Source: Gordius sp. MW1
Taxonomy: Eukaryota; Nematomorpha; Gordioida; Gordea; Gordiidae
NCBI GenBank assembly: GCA_964036665.1
Contig: OZ038532.1
Location: 4,898,001 to 4,962,000, forward strand
Reading direction: 5' to 3'
Length of the DNA: 64,000 nucleotides
Under the pieces are notes generated by a model, which ran no database searches, was not told the origin of the DNA, and saw nothing but the letters and a program-made list of their open reading frames with translations. Below are positions 11,875 through 23,033 of this stretch, piece after piece. A program made the translations under genes and the position numbers. Position 1 is the first letter of the stretch; each line of letters begins with the position of its first letter.

Positions 11875-12697
11875 CCGGCAAACGTTGTTTTGCCATTTAC
11901 CCGGGTGTATTAGCAGAATATATATCATCTTATAGATAAATTTCAATAGATTAAGTATATATCAAATATAATTGGTAAGTGTTTATTATGCAAAATTTTT
12001 TAAACAAATAGTTAAAGAGGGTCTAAAACCCAGGCCCACCCAAGAGAAAAAACCTGGCCTCATGCCCCCCCAATGAAAAAATCTTTAGTCCCCTGGCCCT
12101 TCAAGCAATTTTTTATATTTTTTTGTTATTTTATAATTATTTGTTTCTGAGTAAAACTTTTAATTCTGAACTTAATAATGTCCGAAGAACTGAGATATAT
12201 CAACATTTATTGGCGCTTTGTTAAAAGTATTTTGATTTGTCTCCTTATTTAACGCGCAAAAAATGACAAAATTAGATTTTTTAATTTATTTAGCCACGCA
12301 GGAGGGGACACGACCGTCTTATAATAATAATAATTGACGTGAAAATAAGAAAAAAAATGACTTTGATTTAATGTTTCAAATCGTAAAATGTTTCCATTTT
12401 ACGCAGAACATGCCTACATTTATCACTACACTACCTACACGCATGCACACACATAGTTTCATTTAGATAGGCAGTACGTCATGAGGTTGCGTTTGATTGA
12501 CATTTTATTAAAAGACAAAACGTATAAAACAGAATATCTCGAAAACTAAAAGTAATTTTAGGATTTTGCAAAAGCTATTCTACCCCTGGCCGCCTTGGAA
12601 ACCTACGGGTAAGGTTTCGCGTGATACGGGCCGGTAGTTTCAGAATTTAGCCCTTACATACATATTACATACATACACTTTACTTTATATATATAGA
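11875..12697 (-). mobile_element. Non-autonomous Helitron, second family
   Basis: The 5' end is at 12697 (A|TCTATATATATAAAG) and the 3' end at 11875 is CATCTAG|T, with the same GGCAAA..TTTGCC hairpin as the element at 7324. The length is 823 bp and it has no protein-coding frame. The 5' region (CTACCGGCCCG...ACCCGTAGGT...GGCGGCCAGGGG) recurs at 50516-50690. Its ends match those of an autonomous Helitron in principle, but no partner with intact protein is present. Confidence 0.75.
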
Positions 12698-12818
12698 TTA
12701 TCCTATAATGCTAAGTGCGAAAATAAATCAAAAGCATAAATACTTAAAAATGATACGTCCAAGACTGAGTCTTCTTTTGTAATAATTGTTAGGATTGAGT
12801 GAGAGATGCTAAAATATT

Positions 12819-13196
12819 TCTTATATATAAAAATGAAACTATGTGTGTGTGTGTGTCCGCCATCAATTTTAGAAAACTACCAGACTGATTTGGCTCAAAA
12901 TTTCACAGTTTTTTTCTGACACTCCGAAGCATGTTTTAAGATTTGTTTGAGCCAAATCGGTTCAGTAGTTTTCGAGAACGGTTTAGTGTTTGATTCTCAA
13001 TTTTTGTAAACAACAACACAATTTAACGGACGCGTTTTGTTATATTCGGTATTTGACGCACGCGTTATGTTGTATTCATACGCGTTGCACTGTATACGGA
13101 AATAGAACAATAGAAGTAGAACATATAGACATCAAACTTTATTTTTACTTTAATAACCGCTTTATCATCATATATGCCCTAAAATTCCAACATAAT
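12819..13196 (+). mobile_element. Helitron 5' fragment (3' truncated)
   Basis: It begins TT|TCTTATATATAAAAATG with a (GT)n run, and continues with the CCGATTTGGCTCAAAATTTCACAG and TCGGTTCAGTAGTTTTCGAG blocks. Positions 13080-13196 match the inner part of the minus-strand Helitron at 7380-7500. The hairpin and CTAG end present there are missing here, so the copy is truncated near AATTCCAACAT. Confidence 0.75.
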
Positions 13197-13356
13197 TGAG
13201 GTAAAATAATCAACTATTTTGCATTAATAATAAAATTTATCATTTAATAAATCAGAAATTTATTGCATGTATGCTTTACCAAAAGAATTTTTATATTGCA
13301 GTACTTTATATAGATCATAGTCAATATATATTTTTACCAATTGAAAGGTTACACAA

Positions 13357-13817
13357 ATGCCAATGCGAAAAAAATTATTCGGCAGAATAATACCTAAATC
13401 AAAAAGAGATAAAACAAGGAGAGCAGCTGAAACTCCTCAACATCGTGAAGTACGATTGCGCGACAATCGCAAGAGAAACTTAACTACAATATCAGCTGAG
13501 ATATCGGAAGAGCGAAGCGACAGGCTAGAAAATTTACGCTCACGAGTCACAACTTCACGCGCCACCGAATCAGCTGAAGAGCGAATCGAAAGACTAGCCA
13601 CTAAACGCTCACGAGCCTCAACTTCACGGCCACCGAATCAGCTGAAGAGCGAATCGAAAGACTAGCCACTAAACGCTCACGAGCCTCAACTTCACGAGCC
13701 ACCGAATCAGCTGAAGAGCGAATCGAAAGACCCACTAAACGCTCCGAGCTACCGAAACAGCTGAAGAGCGAATCGAAAGACTAAACAATATGCGCTCACA
13801 ATACAGACGCTCAACAT
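13357..13817 (+). pseudogene. Helitron protein, N-terminal region with repeats
   Basis: An ATG at 13357 opens a basic, charged frame of the kind at the start of arthropod-type Helitron proteins: KSKRDKTRRAAETPQHREVR, then repeated SAEERIERLATKRSRASTSR units. The 69-bp DNA repeats at 13561-13790 vary in length, and a 68-bp copy breaks the frame at about 13630. The protein should continue into the block at 19129 (SSQTSLKLAAFHYDLAF), but the insertion complex at 13819-19128 separates them. The copy is inactive. Confidence 0.7.
13561..13790 (+). repeat. Coding minisatellite, 69-bp unit
   Basis: GCCACCGAATCAGCTGAAGA-type units start at 13561, 13629, 13698 and 13748 (the last is shortened). The 69-bp period equals 23 codons and encodes a charged segment around SAEERIERLATKRSR. 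One unit of 68 bp and one of about 50 bp disrupt the frame. Confidence 0.85.
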
Positions 13818-13818
13818 A

Positions 13819-14049
13819 AGATAAGAGCGGTCCAGGTGGATCAACCAGAGGTGGCAAATTGACTTTGCCATTCGAACAACACATTCCTGGATTTTCTTTA
13901 GGGAAGCGCAAAGCACGACAATGCAAACACATCGTATCCATTTGGCCAATTATGACATTGGGGTGCATGTTGTAATCAAACGCCAAATCATAATGGAACG
14001 CTGCTAATTTCAAACTGGCTCGCGAACTATATGTTGAGCGTCTATATTT
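13819..14049 (-). pseudogene. Helitron fragment, inverted duplicate of 19129-19365
   Basis: Read on the minus strand this is almost the same as 19129-19365. It encodes LKLAAFHYDLAFDYNMHPNV and CCSNGKVNLPPLVDPP, and is slightly better preserved than the plus copy (AAAGTCAAT retained where the other has a deletion). It lies on the opposite strand to the Helitron it belongs to, with the target motif ATACAGACGCTCAACATA at 13802-13819. Confidence 0.75.
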
Positions 14050-14735
14050 TATTTTTTTTTTTGAATTGACATGCTTTATTAAAAAAAAGTATTAAATATA
14101 AAGTGGAATTAATACAAAGATACAAGAACGAAAATATTTATAAAAAAATGATTAAAACACATTATCCGTTTCTTCATCTTTAAGAATGGGCATTGAATCC
14201 ATCAAAGAATAAAAATTGGATTTAGCAATCGCAATGGCAATTGATTGTCTTAGTAAGAAACTATTCGATATTTTAGAAGGAGGCGAGCGTTTATTGAGTT
14301 CCATAAAAAAATTTAATGCGCTCTTTCCGAACGTCCCTGAGCACGACGAGACGATAGGAATAAAAACGTAGGTTTCCGATAAAGCTGAGTATTTTAAGGA
14401 TTTGCGATGCTCTGCCGATCCTAGGGGGTCGTGAGTATCGTTGGAGGGGGCAAACAGGTCAATACAGGTGTAGTCCCATTTTAAGAAAAGGCCTTTGTCC
14501 CATGGGATAAGTGATGAACCGTCAGGACGCATCCGCCCTTCGAGAGAGGGATCTGACGGTTCAAGGATGGAAGGAACTTTTGCCCGTTGAGGGCAGCTTG
14601 AAGCAGTGTATTTATTTTTTGGTGCCTACTATACCGGCTTTTGTTAAATTTACAATGCAGAGGGTGACGCGCTTTTGTTAAATTTACAATGCAGAGGGTG
14701 ACGCGCTTCTCCTCCTCCCTTTCTTTTAACAATCT
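14050..14735 (-). pseudogene. LINE C-terminus and 3' UTR, inverted copy
   Basis: The minus strand encodes HPLHCKFNKSRYSRHQK, then RMRPDGSSLIPWDKGLFLKW, then PIVSSCSGTFGKSALNFF, ending NVF-stop. A 3' UTR follows with AATAAAGCATG and a poly-A tract (poly-T at 14049-14060 on the plus strand). It duplicates 18500-19128. A 39-bp piece around GCAGAGGGTGACGCGC is tandemly doubled at about 14653-14712. The RPDG..IPWD..LLWD-type tail is known from C-termini of non-LTR reverse transcriptase proteins; the clade is not assigned. Confidence 0.7.
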
Positions 14736-14759
14736 ATCAACGACCTTGTCCCTTTCTCA

Positions 14760-15018
14760 ATCAACCCCTCTATCAATCAAGCCTTATCTCTATGGAATGA
14801 GAATGTCAATTTAGGAGTTGACATTCCACAATCATATGCCCAAAAAGATTTGGATGCAAGTTTGGTGTCGCGGTCCGTTGCTTACCTTCTCTCGACATGC
14901 GACGCCAAACAGCATTGCAATCTTAGGTCATTAACTTTCGACCAATCTGGTCATGAATGGCTTGAAGCTTACCCTAGTAAGTTTTCGGGAATGTTTTTAG
15001 AGAATCCTACCCTGTCCT
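14760..15018 (+). pseudogene. LINE reverse transcriptase C-terminal region, 5' part
   Basis: This plus-strand frame encodes DASLVSRSVAYLLSTCDAKQ and GHEWLEAYPSKFSGMFLENP, and is cut at 15018 by the hAT transposon. The frame resumes after 18426 (FNIALRFGCKYTSPYPCRLC). The LINE is 5' truncated near 14735-14760, where the inverted copy begins. No RT core is present. Confidence 0.65.
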
Positions 15019-18000
15019 TAGAGCCCTGCAAAATTGAATTTTATCGGCCCGAGCCCGACCCGAAACTTTTTTTTATTTTTTGCCCCAGCCCAACCCGAGC
15101 CCGATTTGTTTTTTTTCACTCAGGCCCGACCCGAGCCCGAGCCCGGCCCGACTTTTGTAAAAATGTAAATTTGTACCAATTTTATTTCAAAAATTTATTT
15201 ATAAATATATTACGTATCGCGAATATTATGTGATTTAAAATATGAATAATTATGGTAAATAAATAAAGTGGAGTCTAATTTCTCGGGTTTTAACGAAGTC
15301 CTTCTCTCTTCGTAAGCTCGCCCAGCTGTAGAAAAGGCTCGCTCACTGCTAGCTGATGTAGCAGGTATTGCCAAATACTTTCTAGCCAAATTGCTCAAAC
15401 AAGGAAATTCACTCTGATGCATCTTCCACCATTCCAAAACTTCCATACCATCAATATTATTTAAATATTTATGTAATTCATCTTCCTCAGCTTCGTTATC
15501 TATTCTGGGCTCTTCCCAACTACTAAAATCTAAAAATTCTTTCTCCATTATATTATCTAGAAAAATAATAAGTGCTTAATGCAAATTAAAAAATTACCAT
15601 GCTCGACGGCTATACTAGGCGTAACTGTATTAACCGGAGGATTAGCCTTAATCCTTTCCTCCATAATTATTAAATTTCGTATATGATGACAAATGTCATC
15701 AAATTCATAGCGAGGCAGCATTATTAAATTTCGATACTTTGGATTTAATAATGCGGATAATTTATGAATAATATCAAGTTCAAATTTTAAATTTAAAAAC
15801 GAAAGGGCCTTTTTGGCCAAAGTGTTAAACTCTTCGCTAAAAAAGGGTTTTTTCAAACATTCGATTAGTCGGTAATAGCATAAGAGTACCATGTTAATGG
15901 TCGGCTTTGCATCAGACTCCAATTCATCACTAGCCGTTTTAAATGGCTTTAGAAAATTTATTAGGCTTTTAACTATTTCTATATCGATATTCTCTATAAT
16001 TGCCGAATCACCCCGTGATTGCAAAACAGCCGATATATTATTATATTGGTTGAATATCGACTCTAGCATTTTATATTTCGAGTTCCATCTCGTTTCTACT
16101 GGCAAATACAAAGTATGTTCAAGTTTATTTATTAGTCTATAAATCATATATGTATGTAACACCTTTAAATTACCCTCTTTGTTTCATATATATAACCAAA
16201 TCTTTGCAATCTTTCAGACAATTACTTATACTAATAATTTCCTCATCGATTTCGTCAAATGTATTTCTCAAAACAGTATTAATTAAATGGGCCGCACAGT
16301 TCAAACGCTTAAGATCTTCAAAAGCCTTCTTCATGTTGATTCCTTGATCCGTAACAAATATAATTTTGAGTGCATCAATTTTATCGTAGCCTTAAAATTA
16401 TACAAATATACATATATATTTTTACCTAATGACATAAAAATTTTTAATATTTGTCTTTTAATATTTAATCCTGTTTTTCTATCATCTTCAAACTGGGACG
16501 TAAACAATACAATTTTTTTTAATTCCCAACAATCGGTGATAAAATGACACGTTAAGGTTATGTAGCTGACCTTTTTAAAGTCATCTGTCCACAAAGTGGT
16601 GGCTTTATAAAAAACATATATTAATAAATATATTTTTATTAATTTACCCGCACACAGGATTGTTTGAGATATTTATTAAGTTCACTAAAAACACTAGCCC
16701 TCACCTCGTCTGCAATATTTGTAATATTGCGAGACAGCGTTGTAGGATGAGGAATTATATTTTTAACATCTAAATTTCCATAAGTCGCGCCTGTCGTGAC
16801 AAAATATTGGCATGCATCAATAAACCCGTCGCCATATACACTTTCAAATGAACGTAAGTCCCTACCACAAAATAGAGAGAGAACCCGCGTGCATTCTTTT
16901 TTTATTGTATTATAATTGTTAAGATGTTTTTTTGGCGGTCCACTAAATTTATCCAATGTTGATTGAATTTCTTGATTTCCCTTATTTACAAGTGTCAAAC
17001 ATTTGTGCCTTTTTAAATGAGTTGTGCCTTTGGGTGTTATAAAAAAAAATCATTCATTTAAATCAAATTATTTAATAAAAAATTATAAGTTGGGAATTTA
17101 TAAACAAAGAATTACCAGTAGTTTTGGAATTGTGACTTAAAAGTCCTTTGCAAAATATGCATTAAACGTAATTTAACTTAGTTCCCTCTTTATTTTGGAT
17201 TATTAGAAAATTCGCCCATACTGGCGATTTACCCAAGTGTTCTTTAGTTTCATATTCACCGTTTTTTAACTTCTCAGCTACCAATTTTACACTTTCCATT
17301 TCTAAACTAAATTTTATATAGGAAAAACTTGTTAATAATTCGCCAATAACTAGTGAAAAAAATTAATTAAGTCATAATAGCATAAGAATTAAAAAAACAA
17401 CAAAAAATATTAAAAATTAAACTTTCAGTAAATCAGTTTCAATAAAAACTTAAATATGACGTGGGGTGGGACTTTGAATAGTTTTAATTAAAAAGTTAAT
17501 TCCTACGCATGGAAAAGTTTCCTATTAAAAAAGTATAATAATACTAAAAATATTAAAATAATGTAATGATATCTTACCGATGGGCTGGGATGGGAATGAT
17601 ATCGTGATATTACAATACTGAAAAATTATGTAGGGGGTGGCGTTCTTAAATGGAAAAGTTTCCTATTAAAAAAGTGTAAGATTACTAAAAATATCAAAAT
17701 AATGATATCTTACCGGATGGGCTGGGTGGGATATGGGAATGCGAATGATAATGTGATATTACAATACTGAAAATTTATGTAGGGGGTGGCGTTCTTAAAT
17801 GGAAAAGTTTCCTATTAAAAAAGTGTAATATTACTAAAAATATCAAAATAATCATATCTCACCGGATGGGCTGGGTATGGGAATGATATTGTGTCTGTGT
17901 GTGATATGAATTGATATGATATTACAATACTGAAAAATTATGTAGGGCGTGGCGTTCTTGATTCAAGTTCAACATCAAATCCAACCCCCCCCCACCTCCC

Positions 18001-18418
18001 TTTCTCCTAACTTAACAACTTACCCTAATAAATCATACTCACAGACATATACATTATAAAGCTATATCAACATAGGCATACACATAAAACACACACAGTC
18101 TATATATTCTCTATGTAAGAATAGAGTTTGCAACGCCCCTAAATCAAAAACTTAAAATGAAACAAATTAATATATGTATGGGGGATAGTAAAATTCTAAA
18201 TATTTATTTGTTTGTAGGGGAATTATTTTGTATTGTAATGTAATTATATTTTAAATTAATATTTATTCAAATTTTTTTCGGGCTCGGGCCACGGGTCGGG
18301 CTGGCCCATCAGGCCCGATCCAAGCCCGAGGCCCGATCAATGTTTTAAAATTTGCCCGAGCCCGGCCCGAAAGCCCGTCGGGCCGGGCCGGGCCTCGGAC
18401 GGCCCGTGCAGGGCTCTA
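15019..18418 (-). mobile_element. Complete hAT transposon
   Basis: The 12-bp perfect terminal inverted repeats TAGAGCCCTGCA/TGCAGGGCTCTA are flanked by a perfect 8-bp target duplication CCTGTCCT (15011-15018 and 18419-18426), diagnostic of hAT. Both subterminal regions are rich in GGCCCGGGC-type motifs (15040-15150 and 18280-18410), likely transposase-binding repeats. A 3-copy repeat with GTAGGGGGTGGCGTTCTTAAATGG lies at 17620-17970. The spliced transposase gene is on the minus strand. The element splits a LINE frame, so it inserted after the LINE. Confidence 0.93.
15210..17299 (-). CDS. hAT transposase, spliced, six exons
   Basis: Inferred exons (minus): 17299-17116, 17027-16648, 16602-16426, 16390-16174, 16136-15598, 15556-15210. 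Introns are GT-AG of 88, 45, 35, 37 and 41 nt. All junctions but 17027/16602 restore frame exactly; the second intron leaves a phase mismatch, so its donor is uncertain or an indel exists. Exon 1 gives a BED zinc finger: SPVWANF, CIFCKG, then HLKRHKC in exon 2. Later come TTLWTDDFKK (catalytic Asp region), FVTDQGINM (second Asp), LNCAAHLINTV, ETRWNSKY, and a C-terminal dimerisation domain with LEWWKMHQSEFPCL and ASSERAFSTAG. One in-frame TAA at 17162-17164 interrupts the BED finger just before CIFC. Otherwise it looks recently functional. Confidence 0.85.
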
Positions 18419-18426
18419 CCTGTCCT

Positions 18427-19128
18427 TCAACATAGCCCTCCGCTTCGGCTGTAAATACACGTCCCCATACCCCTGCCGGCTTTGTAATTCACTTGTAGAC
18501 GAGGAAGCGCGTCACCCTCTGCATTGTAAATTTAACAAAAGCCGGTATAGTAGGCACCAAAAAATAAATACACTGCTTCAAGCTGCCCTCAAACGGGCAA
18601 AAGTTCCTTTCATCCTTGAACCGTCAGATCCCTCTCTCGAAGGGCGGATGCGTCCTGACGGTTCATCACTTATCCCATGGGACAAAGGCCTTTTATTAAA
18701 ATGGGACTACACCTGTATTGACCTGTTTGCCCCCTCCAACGATACTCACGACCCCCCTAGGATCGGCAGAGCATCGCAAATCCTTAAAATACTAAGCTTT
18801 ATCGGAAACTCCGTTTTTATTCCTATCGTCTCGTCGTGCTCAGGGACGTTCGGAAAGAGCGCATTAAATTTTTTTAAAGAACTCAATAAACGCTCGCCCC
18901 CTTCTAAAATATCGAATAGTTTCTTACTAAGACAATCAATTGCCATTGCGATTGCTAAATCCAATTTTTATTCTTTGATGGATTCAATGCCCATTCTTAA
19001 AGATGAAGAAACGGATAATGTGTTTTAATCATTTTTTTTATAAATATTTTCGTTCTTGTATCTTTGTATTAATTCCACTTTATATTTAATACTCTTTTTT
19101 AATAAAGCATGTCAATTCAAAAAAAAAA
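18427..19128 (+). pseudogene. LINE C-terminus and 3' UTR, direct copy
   Basis: This continues the frame cut at 15018. It encodes YTSPYPCRLCNSLVDEEARH and RMRPDGSSLIPWDKGLLLKW, ending KDEETDNVF-stop near 19028. A frame disturbance around 18766-18800 (DPPRIGRASQ) sets it apart from the minus copy (DPLGSAEHRKS). The 3' end has AATAAAGCATGTC and a poly-A run ending at 19128, followed by the target motif ATACAGACGCTCAACATA at 19129. Confidence 0.7.
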
Positions 19129-21610
19129 AAATACAGACGCTCAACATATAGTTCGCAAACCAGTTTGAAATTAGCAGCGTTCCATTATGATTTGGCGTTT
19201 GATTACAACATGCACCCCAATGTCATGATTGGCCAAATGGATACGATGAGTTTGCATTGTCGTGCTTTGCGGATCCCTAAAGAAAATCCAGGAATGTGTT
19301 GTTCGAATGGCAAACAATTTGCCACCTCTGGTTGATCCACCTTAACCGCTCTTATCTTATGTATTTGGAACTAATACATTGTCCAAACACTTCCTCCAAC
19401 ACATTCGCAAATACAACGCATGCTTCCAAATGACATCGTTCGCAGCAACGAAAATTTTGAATGATGGAGATTACATGCCCACATTCAAAGTACAAGGATA
19501 AATTTACCATCAAATCGGTTCCCTTCTACCATTATCAGATATCGAACAAAGGTTTCTGCAAATTTATTTCATGGGCGATACGGAGGCGATCGCCGTTGTG
19601 GGATTCATGCAGGAGTCAAACGTGAAATCATCATAGACTTGCAACATATATTCCACAACAAAAATCATTTAATTAAATTATTCAAAACATTAGAGCGAAT
19701 GCCAACGGATGATAACAAAATCGTAATCAAAGCAGATAGAACACCATCAGGCGCACAAGAAAGACGCACCAACAATCGATGAAGTGGCAATCGTAATGGT
19801 CGGAATAGAATTTGATCGTCGAGATATCATTATCTACAAAAGGGATGAAAATCTGCAAAGTATTGATGCAACACCTAGATCATATGATGCCCTTCCATAG
19901 CCCATAATATTTTGCCAAGGAGAAGACAAATACCACTTTAATGTGATGCAAATTAATCCTGATTCAGGGGCCGCGACAACAAAAAAGGTGAATGTTATAC
20001 TCTTTGTTATACGATGTTCTAGCGAAAATGATAATAGGTGATCTTAATCTACTGAAATTCTTTCTCTATGTATTTTTATGCATATCGCATAATGATTAGA
20101 GCTCAGCAATACAACCAGATCTTGAAGTGCCGACACCTATTCCACCAATACATTGTCGATATGTTCGCAAAAATCGAGAGCGAACGCCTTCTTTTCATCC
20201 GTTTTAATCAGAGGTTACTCCGTGCCGAAAATTATATTCACTTGCGAGATGCATTCGAACATGATGGTCACGCAAGCAATGTTGGACAAATGGTCATACT
20301 TCCAGCTACGTATACCGACAGTCCTAGACACATGCTTGAATATAACAAGATGCGATGACATATGTGCGCGAATACGGATGTCCAGATCTTTTCATTACCT
20401 TCACCTGCAATCCGGCTTGGACTGAGATCACTCATTTGCTTTTGGCAGGCCAAGCATCATCTCATCGACATGATCTCATCGCCAGAGTTTTCAGGCAAAA
20501 ACTAATGCCTCATCGATGTCATCACCAAAAATCACATTTACGGAGAAACTACCTGCTGGCTATATTCCATAGAATGGCAAAAAAGAGGCTTACCACACGC
20601 TCACATCCTAATTTGGCTGAAGGACACAATTTTTCCTACTCATATTGATAATATCATATTGGCTTAACTGCCCGATCCGCAAGAAGATCCGCTACTATTT
20701 GAAATCATCAGTCGTCATATGATTCATGGACCCTGCGGAGCAATGAATAGTGATTCACCATGTATGAAAGACGGGAAATGCAGCAAAAAATATCCAAAAG
20801 ATATAAGCCAAGAAACGAAAACTGGTGGCGACGGCCATCCGCTGTATAGACGCCGTAATCCAAACGATGGAGGTCATAGAGTCACCATCAAAGTGAAAAC
20901 TGTTCCCGTAGAAATCGACAATAGATCGATCATCCCTTACACTCCGTTGCTTTCAAAAATGTTCAAGGCCCACACAAACGTGGAGTATTGCAATTCAGTG
21001 AGGTCTATCTAATACATCTACAAATACGTTACCAAAAGCAGTGATATGGCAGTTTTTGGACTTACTAATACGCAAGCCGATGAAATCACAAAATTTCAAA
21101 TGGGACGTTACATCAGCAGTAATGAAGCTGTCTGGCGCATTCTCGGGTTCCACATTCACGAACGCTATCCAACTGTTGTACATCTCGCCGTTCACTCGTA
21201 AAATGGCCAACGTGTCTACTTCACGGAAGAGAACGCTTCGCTTGCTTGAAAATGGCGACATTGAAATACGACATTAGAGGAAGCATCGCTCACATGTCTC
21301 CCGCACTAAATACGCACTCGATTTGCGATCATTTTGGCAACTTGAACACCGTCTAATCCGAAAGCTTTGGGATACACACAAAAAAAGCCTCAGTGAAGAT
21401 ATCCTATTACAAGTACGTATAGTGCATCCGGATATGGAGATACCATTTTCCGAGGACATCTTCAATCGAGCTCTTTTATTACTTGAGGACATATGTCTAT
21501 CCATAAACAATAAAATGTTATGTCAGCTCGGATTGCCTGCACCTAAACGTGATAGAAGCAACGTTCACGACAATGACTTATGGCGTGAAAAAAATATTAA
21601 TAACTGATCT
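19129..21610 (+). pseudogene. Helitron Rep/helicase protein (HUH domain), decayed
   Basis: Broken frames give a long stretch of Helitron protein in order. TYSSQTSLKLAAFHYDLAF and CCSNGK come first, then the N-terminal domain (QQYNQILKCRHLFHQYIVDM, ILPATYTDSPRHMLEY). PDLFITFTCNPAWTEI and HDLIARVFRQKL follow. The HUH motif PHAHILIWL has its histidines at 20596-20604. HMIHGPCGAMN and PCMKDGKCSKKYPK come next, and the tyrosine motif YIYKYVTK at 21013-21036 retains both tyrosines. Stops and shifts occur throughout (for example TAA at 20665 and 21010). It fades at the start of the helicase region (GLPAPKRD, about 21525). A helicase piece of the same class lies at 55934. Confidence 0.85.
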
Positions 21611-21689
21611 TTCTAAAAAGTCAAATTATAAAGACATCTATTTAAAAATTTAAGCTTAATCATTATTGCCCCTTTCTTATTCCAATCCA

Positions 21690-22340
21690 CAAAGACATAA
21701 TATATTGGTATTAAATATGAAAAAACATATGCAAATATAACTTCTTCCAAAAAAATGTGTACTAAATAATATAGTAAATATAATGATTTCATTTTTCATT
21801 AGCTTAACAAAATTTACTTTAAAATATCTCTGCAAAATTTGGCTAGCTTTTATCCAATATATTGAAATTAAATGTGAAAAAACATATGCAAATATTACTT
21901 TCTACCAAAAAAATTATTTCATTTTTTCTTAGCTTAACAAAATTTACTTTAAAAATATCCCTGCAATATTTGGCTAACTTTTATCCAATATATTGATATT
22001 AAATATGAAAAAACATATGCAATTATTACTTTCTTCCAAAAAAAGGTGTAGTAAATAAGATAGTTTTTTTATTATCTTAACAAAATTTACTTTAAAATAT
22101 CTCTGCAAAATTTGGCTAGCTTTTATCCAATATATTGATATTAAATATGAAAAACATATGCAATTATTTCTTCCAAAAAAAAGGTGTAGTAAATAAGATA
22201 GTTTTTTCATTAGCTTAACAAAATTTATTCTAGAATATCTCTGCAAATATTGACATTAGATATGAAAACACATATGCAAATATTACTTTCTTCCAAATGG
22301 CTAGCTTTTATCCACATATGCAATTATTACTTTCTTCCAA
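21690..22340. repeat. Tandem array, ~130-150 bp unit, 4-5 copies
   Basis: Units contain TATCCAATATATTGATATTA, AAAACATATGCAAATATTAC, CTTCCAAAAAAA and TTAGCTTAACAAAATTTAC. Successive anchors at about 21700, 21851, 21982 and 22124 give spacings of about 131-151 bp. The last copies are fragmentary. It is adjacent to the end of the Helitron pseudogene. Confidence 0.8.
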
Positions 22341-22350
22341 AAAAAAATTA

Positions 22351-22772
22351 CCGAACTTTATAAAAATGGAAAAAAAGGAAGAAACGTGGGAATGTCTCTA
22401 TAAGCGTGCGTTATATTTAATTAAGTAAATAGTGACGTTTTACGGTATCGAGAATATTTATTTGTTACAGCTTTATATATTGTAAAAAATGGGCGTAGTT
22501 GAGTAAAAAATTGAGACACAAATGACAAAGCATCGTGAAAAAAAGTTTAAGGTAATTAGTAGCACCATCGATAAATAAGTATAAAAAACGTAGTATAAAT
22601 AATCCGTTAGATGGCAGTAGACTACCAAAAAAACAGGGTTACGGCTGTCGCAGGTCGATAAAAAGTATATATAAACCATCTAAGATTCTAGGGCAATGAT
22701 TTAAATTTGGTGGCAATCGGTCGAGAACTTTAGGAGTTATTAGAGGCCAAAGAAAACGGAGTTAATTTTTAC
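22351..22772 (-). mobile_element. Helitron-like element, 5' end (copy 2)
   Basis: This is a diverged copy of 300-741 in the same orientation. The shared run includes GAAACGTGGGAATGT, ACGGTATC.AGAATATTTATT and CAGGGTTACGGCTGTCGCAGG. It ends near ACATATATAATAAT, where the TC-type 5' terminus has decayed. Confidence 0.55.
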
Positions 22773-22814
22773 ATATATAATAATTTGTCTGTTTTTACAA
22801 ATATTTATTTATTT

Positions 22815-23015
22815 TTATGGGAGGGGGGGGGGGGGAGAGAGAAATCACCCGGCCCCTCTTTTTTACCCTCTTTTTCACCCAGGGGGGGTGCCTTTTAAAC
22901 TTTTTTTTTCTCACCCGGGGGGGGGGAAGAGGTGGAGGGGGTGATTTGCCCCCCCCCCCCCCTATCACTTACCGGGAGAGGTTTCCGGTAGGAAATCGGT
23001 TAAAAGAGGGGGGGG
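22815..23015. repeat. G/C-run rich low-complexity segment
   Basis: Alternating runs of G and C (up to about 12) are mixed with CACCC and TTTTT runs. The open frame across it is an artefact of G and C homopolymers. It is likely the core of a G-rich MITE like the one at 1058. Such runs are also prone to sequencing-length error. Confidence 0.6.
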
Positions 23016-23033
23016 CTTATTTATGATATATTA

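Noticed and set aside
13819-19128. Twin-priming inversion of a single LINE
   Set aside because: Both arms contain the LINE 3' end, poly-A and the same host flank, which twin priming would not produce.
22817-23026. Gly-rich plus-strand open frame
   Set aside because: It is produced by G and C homopolymer runs, so it is not a gene.
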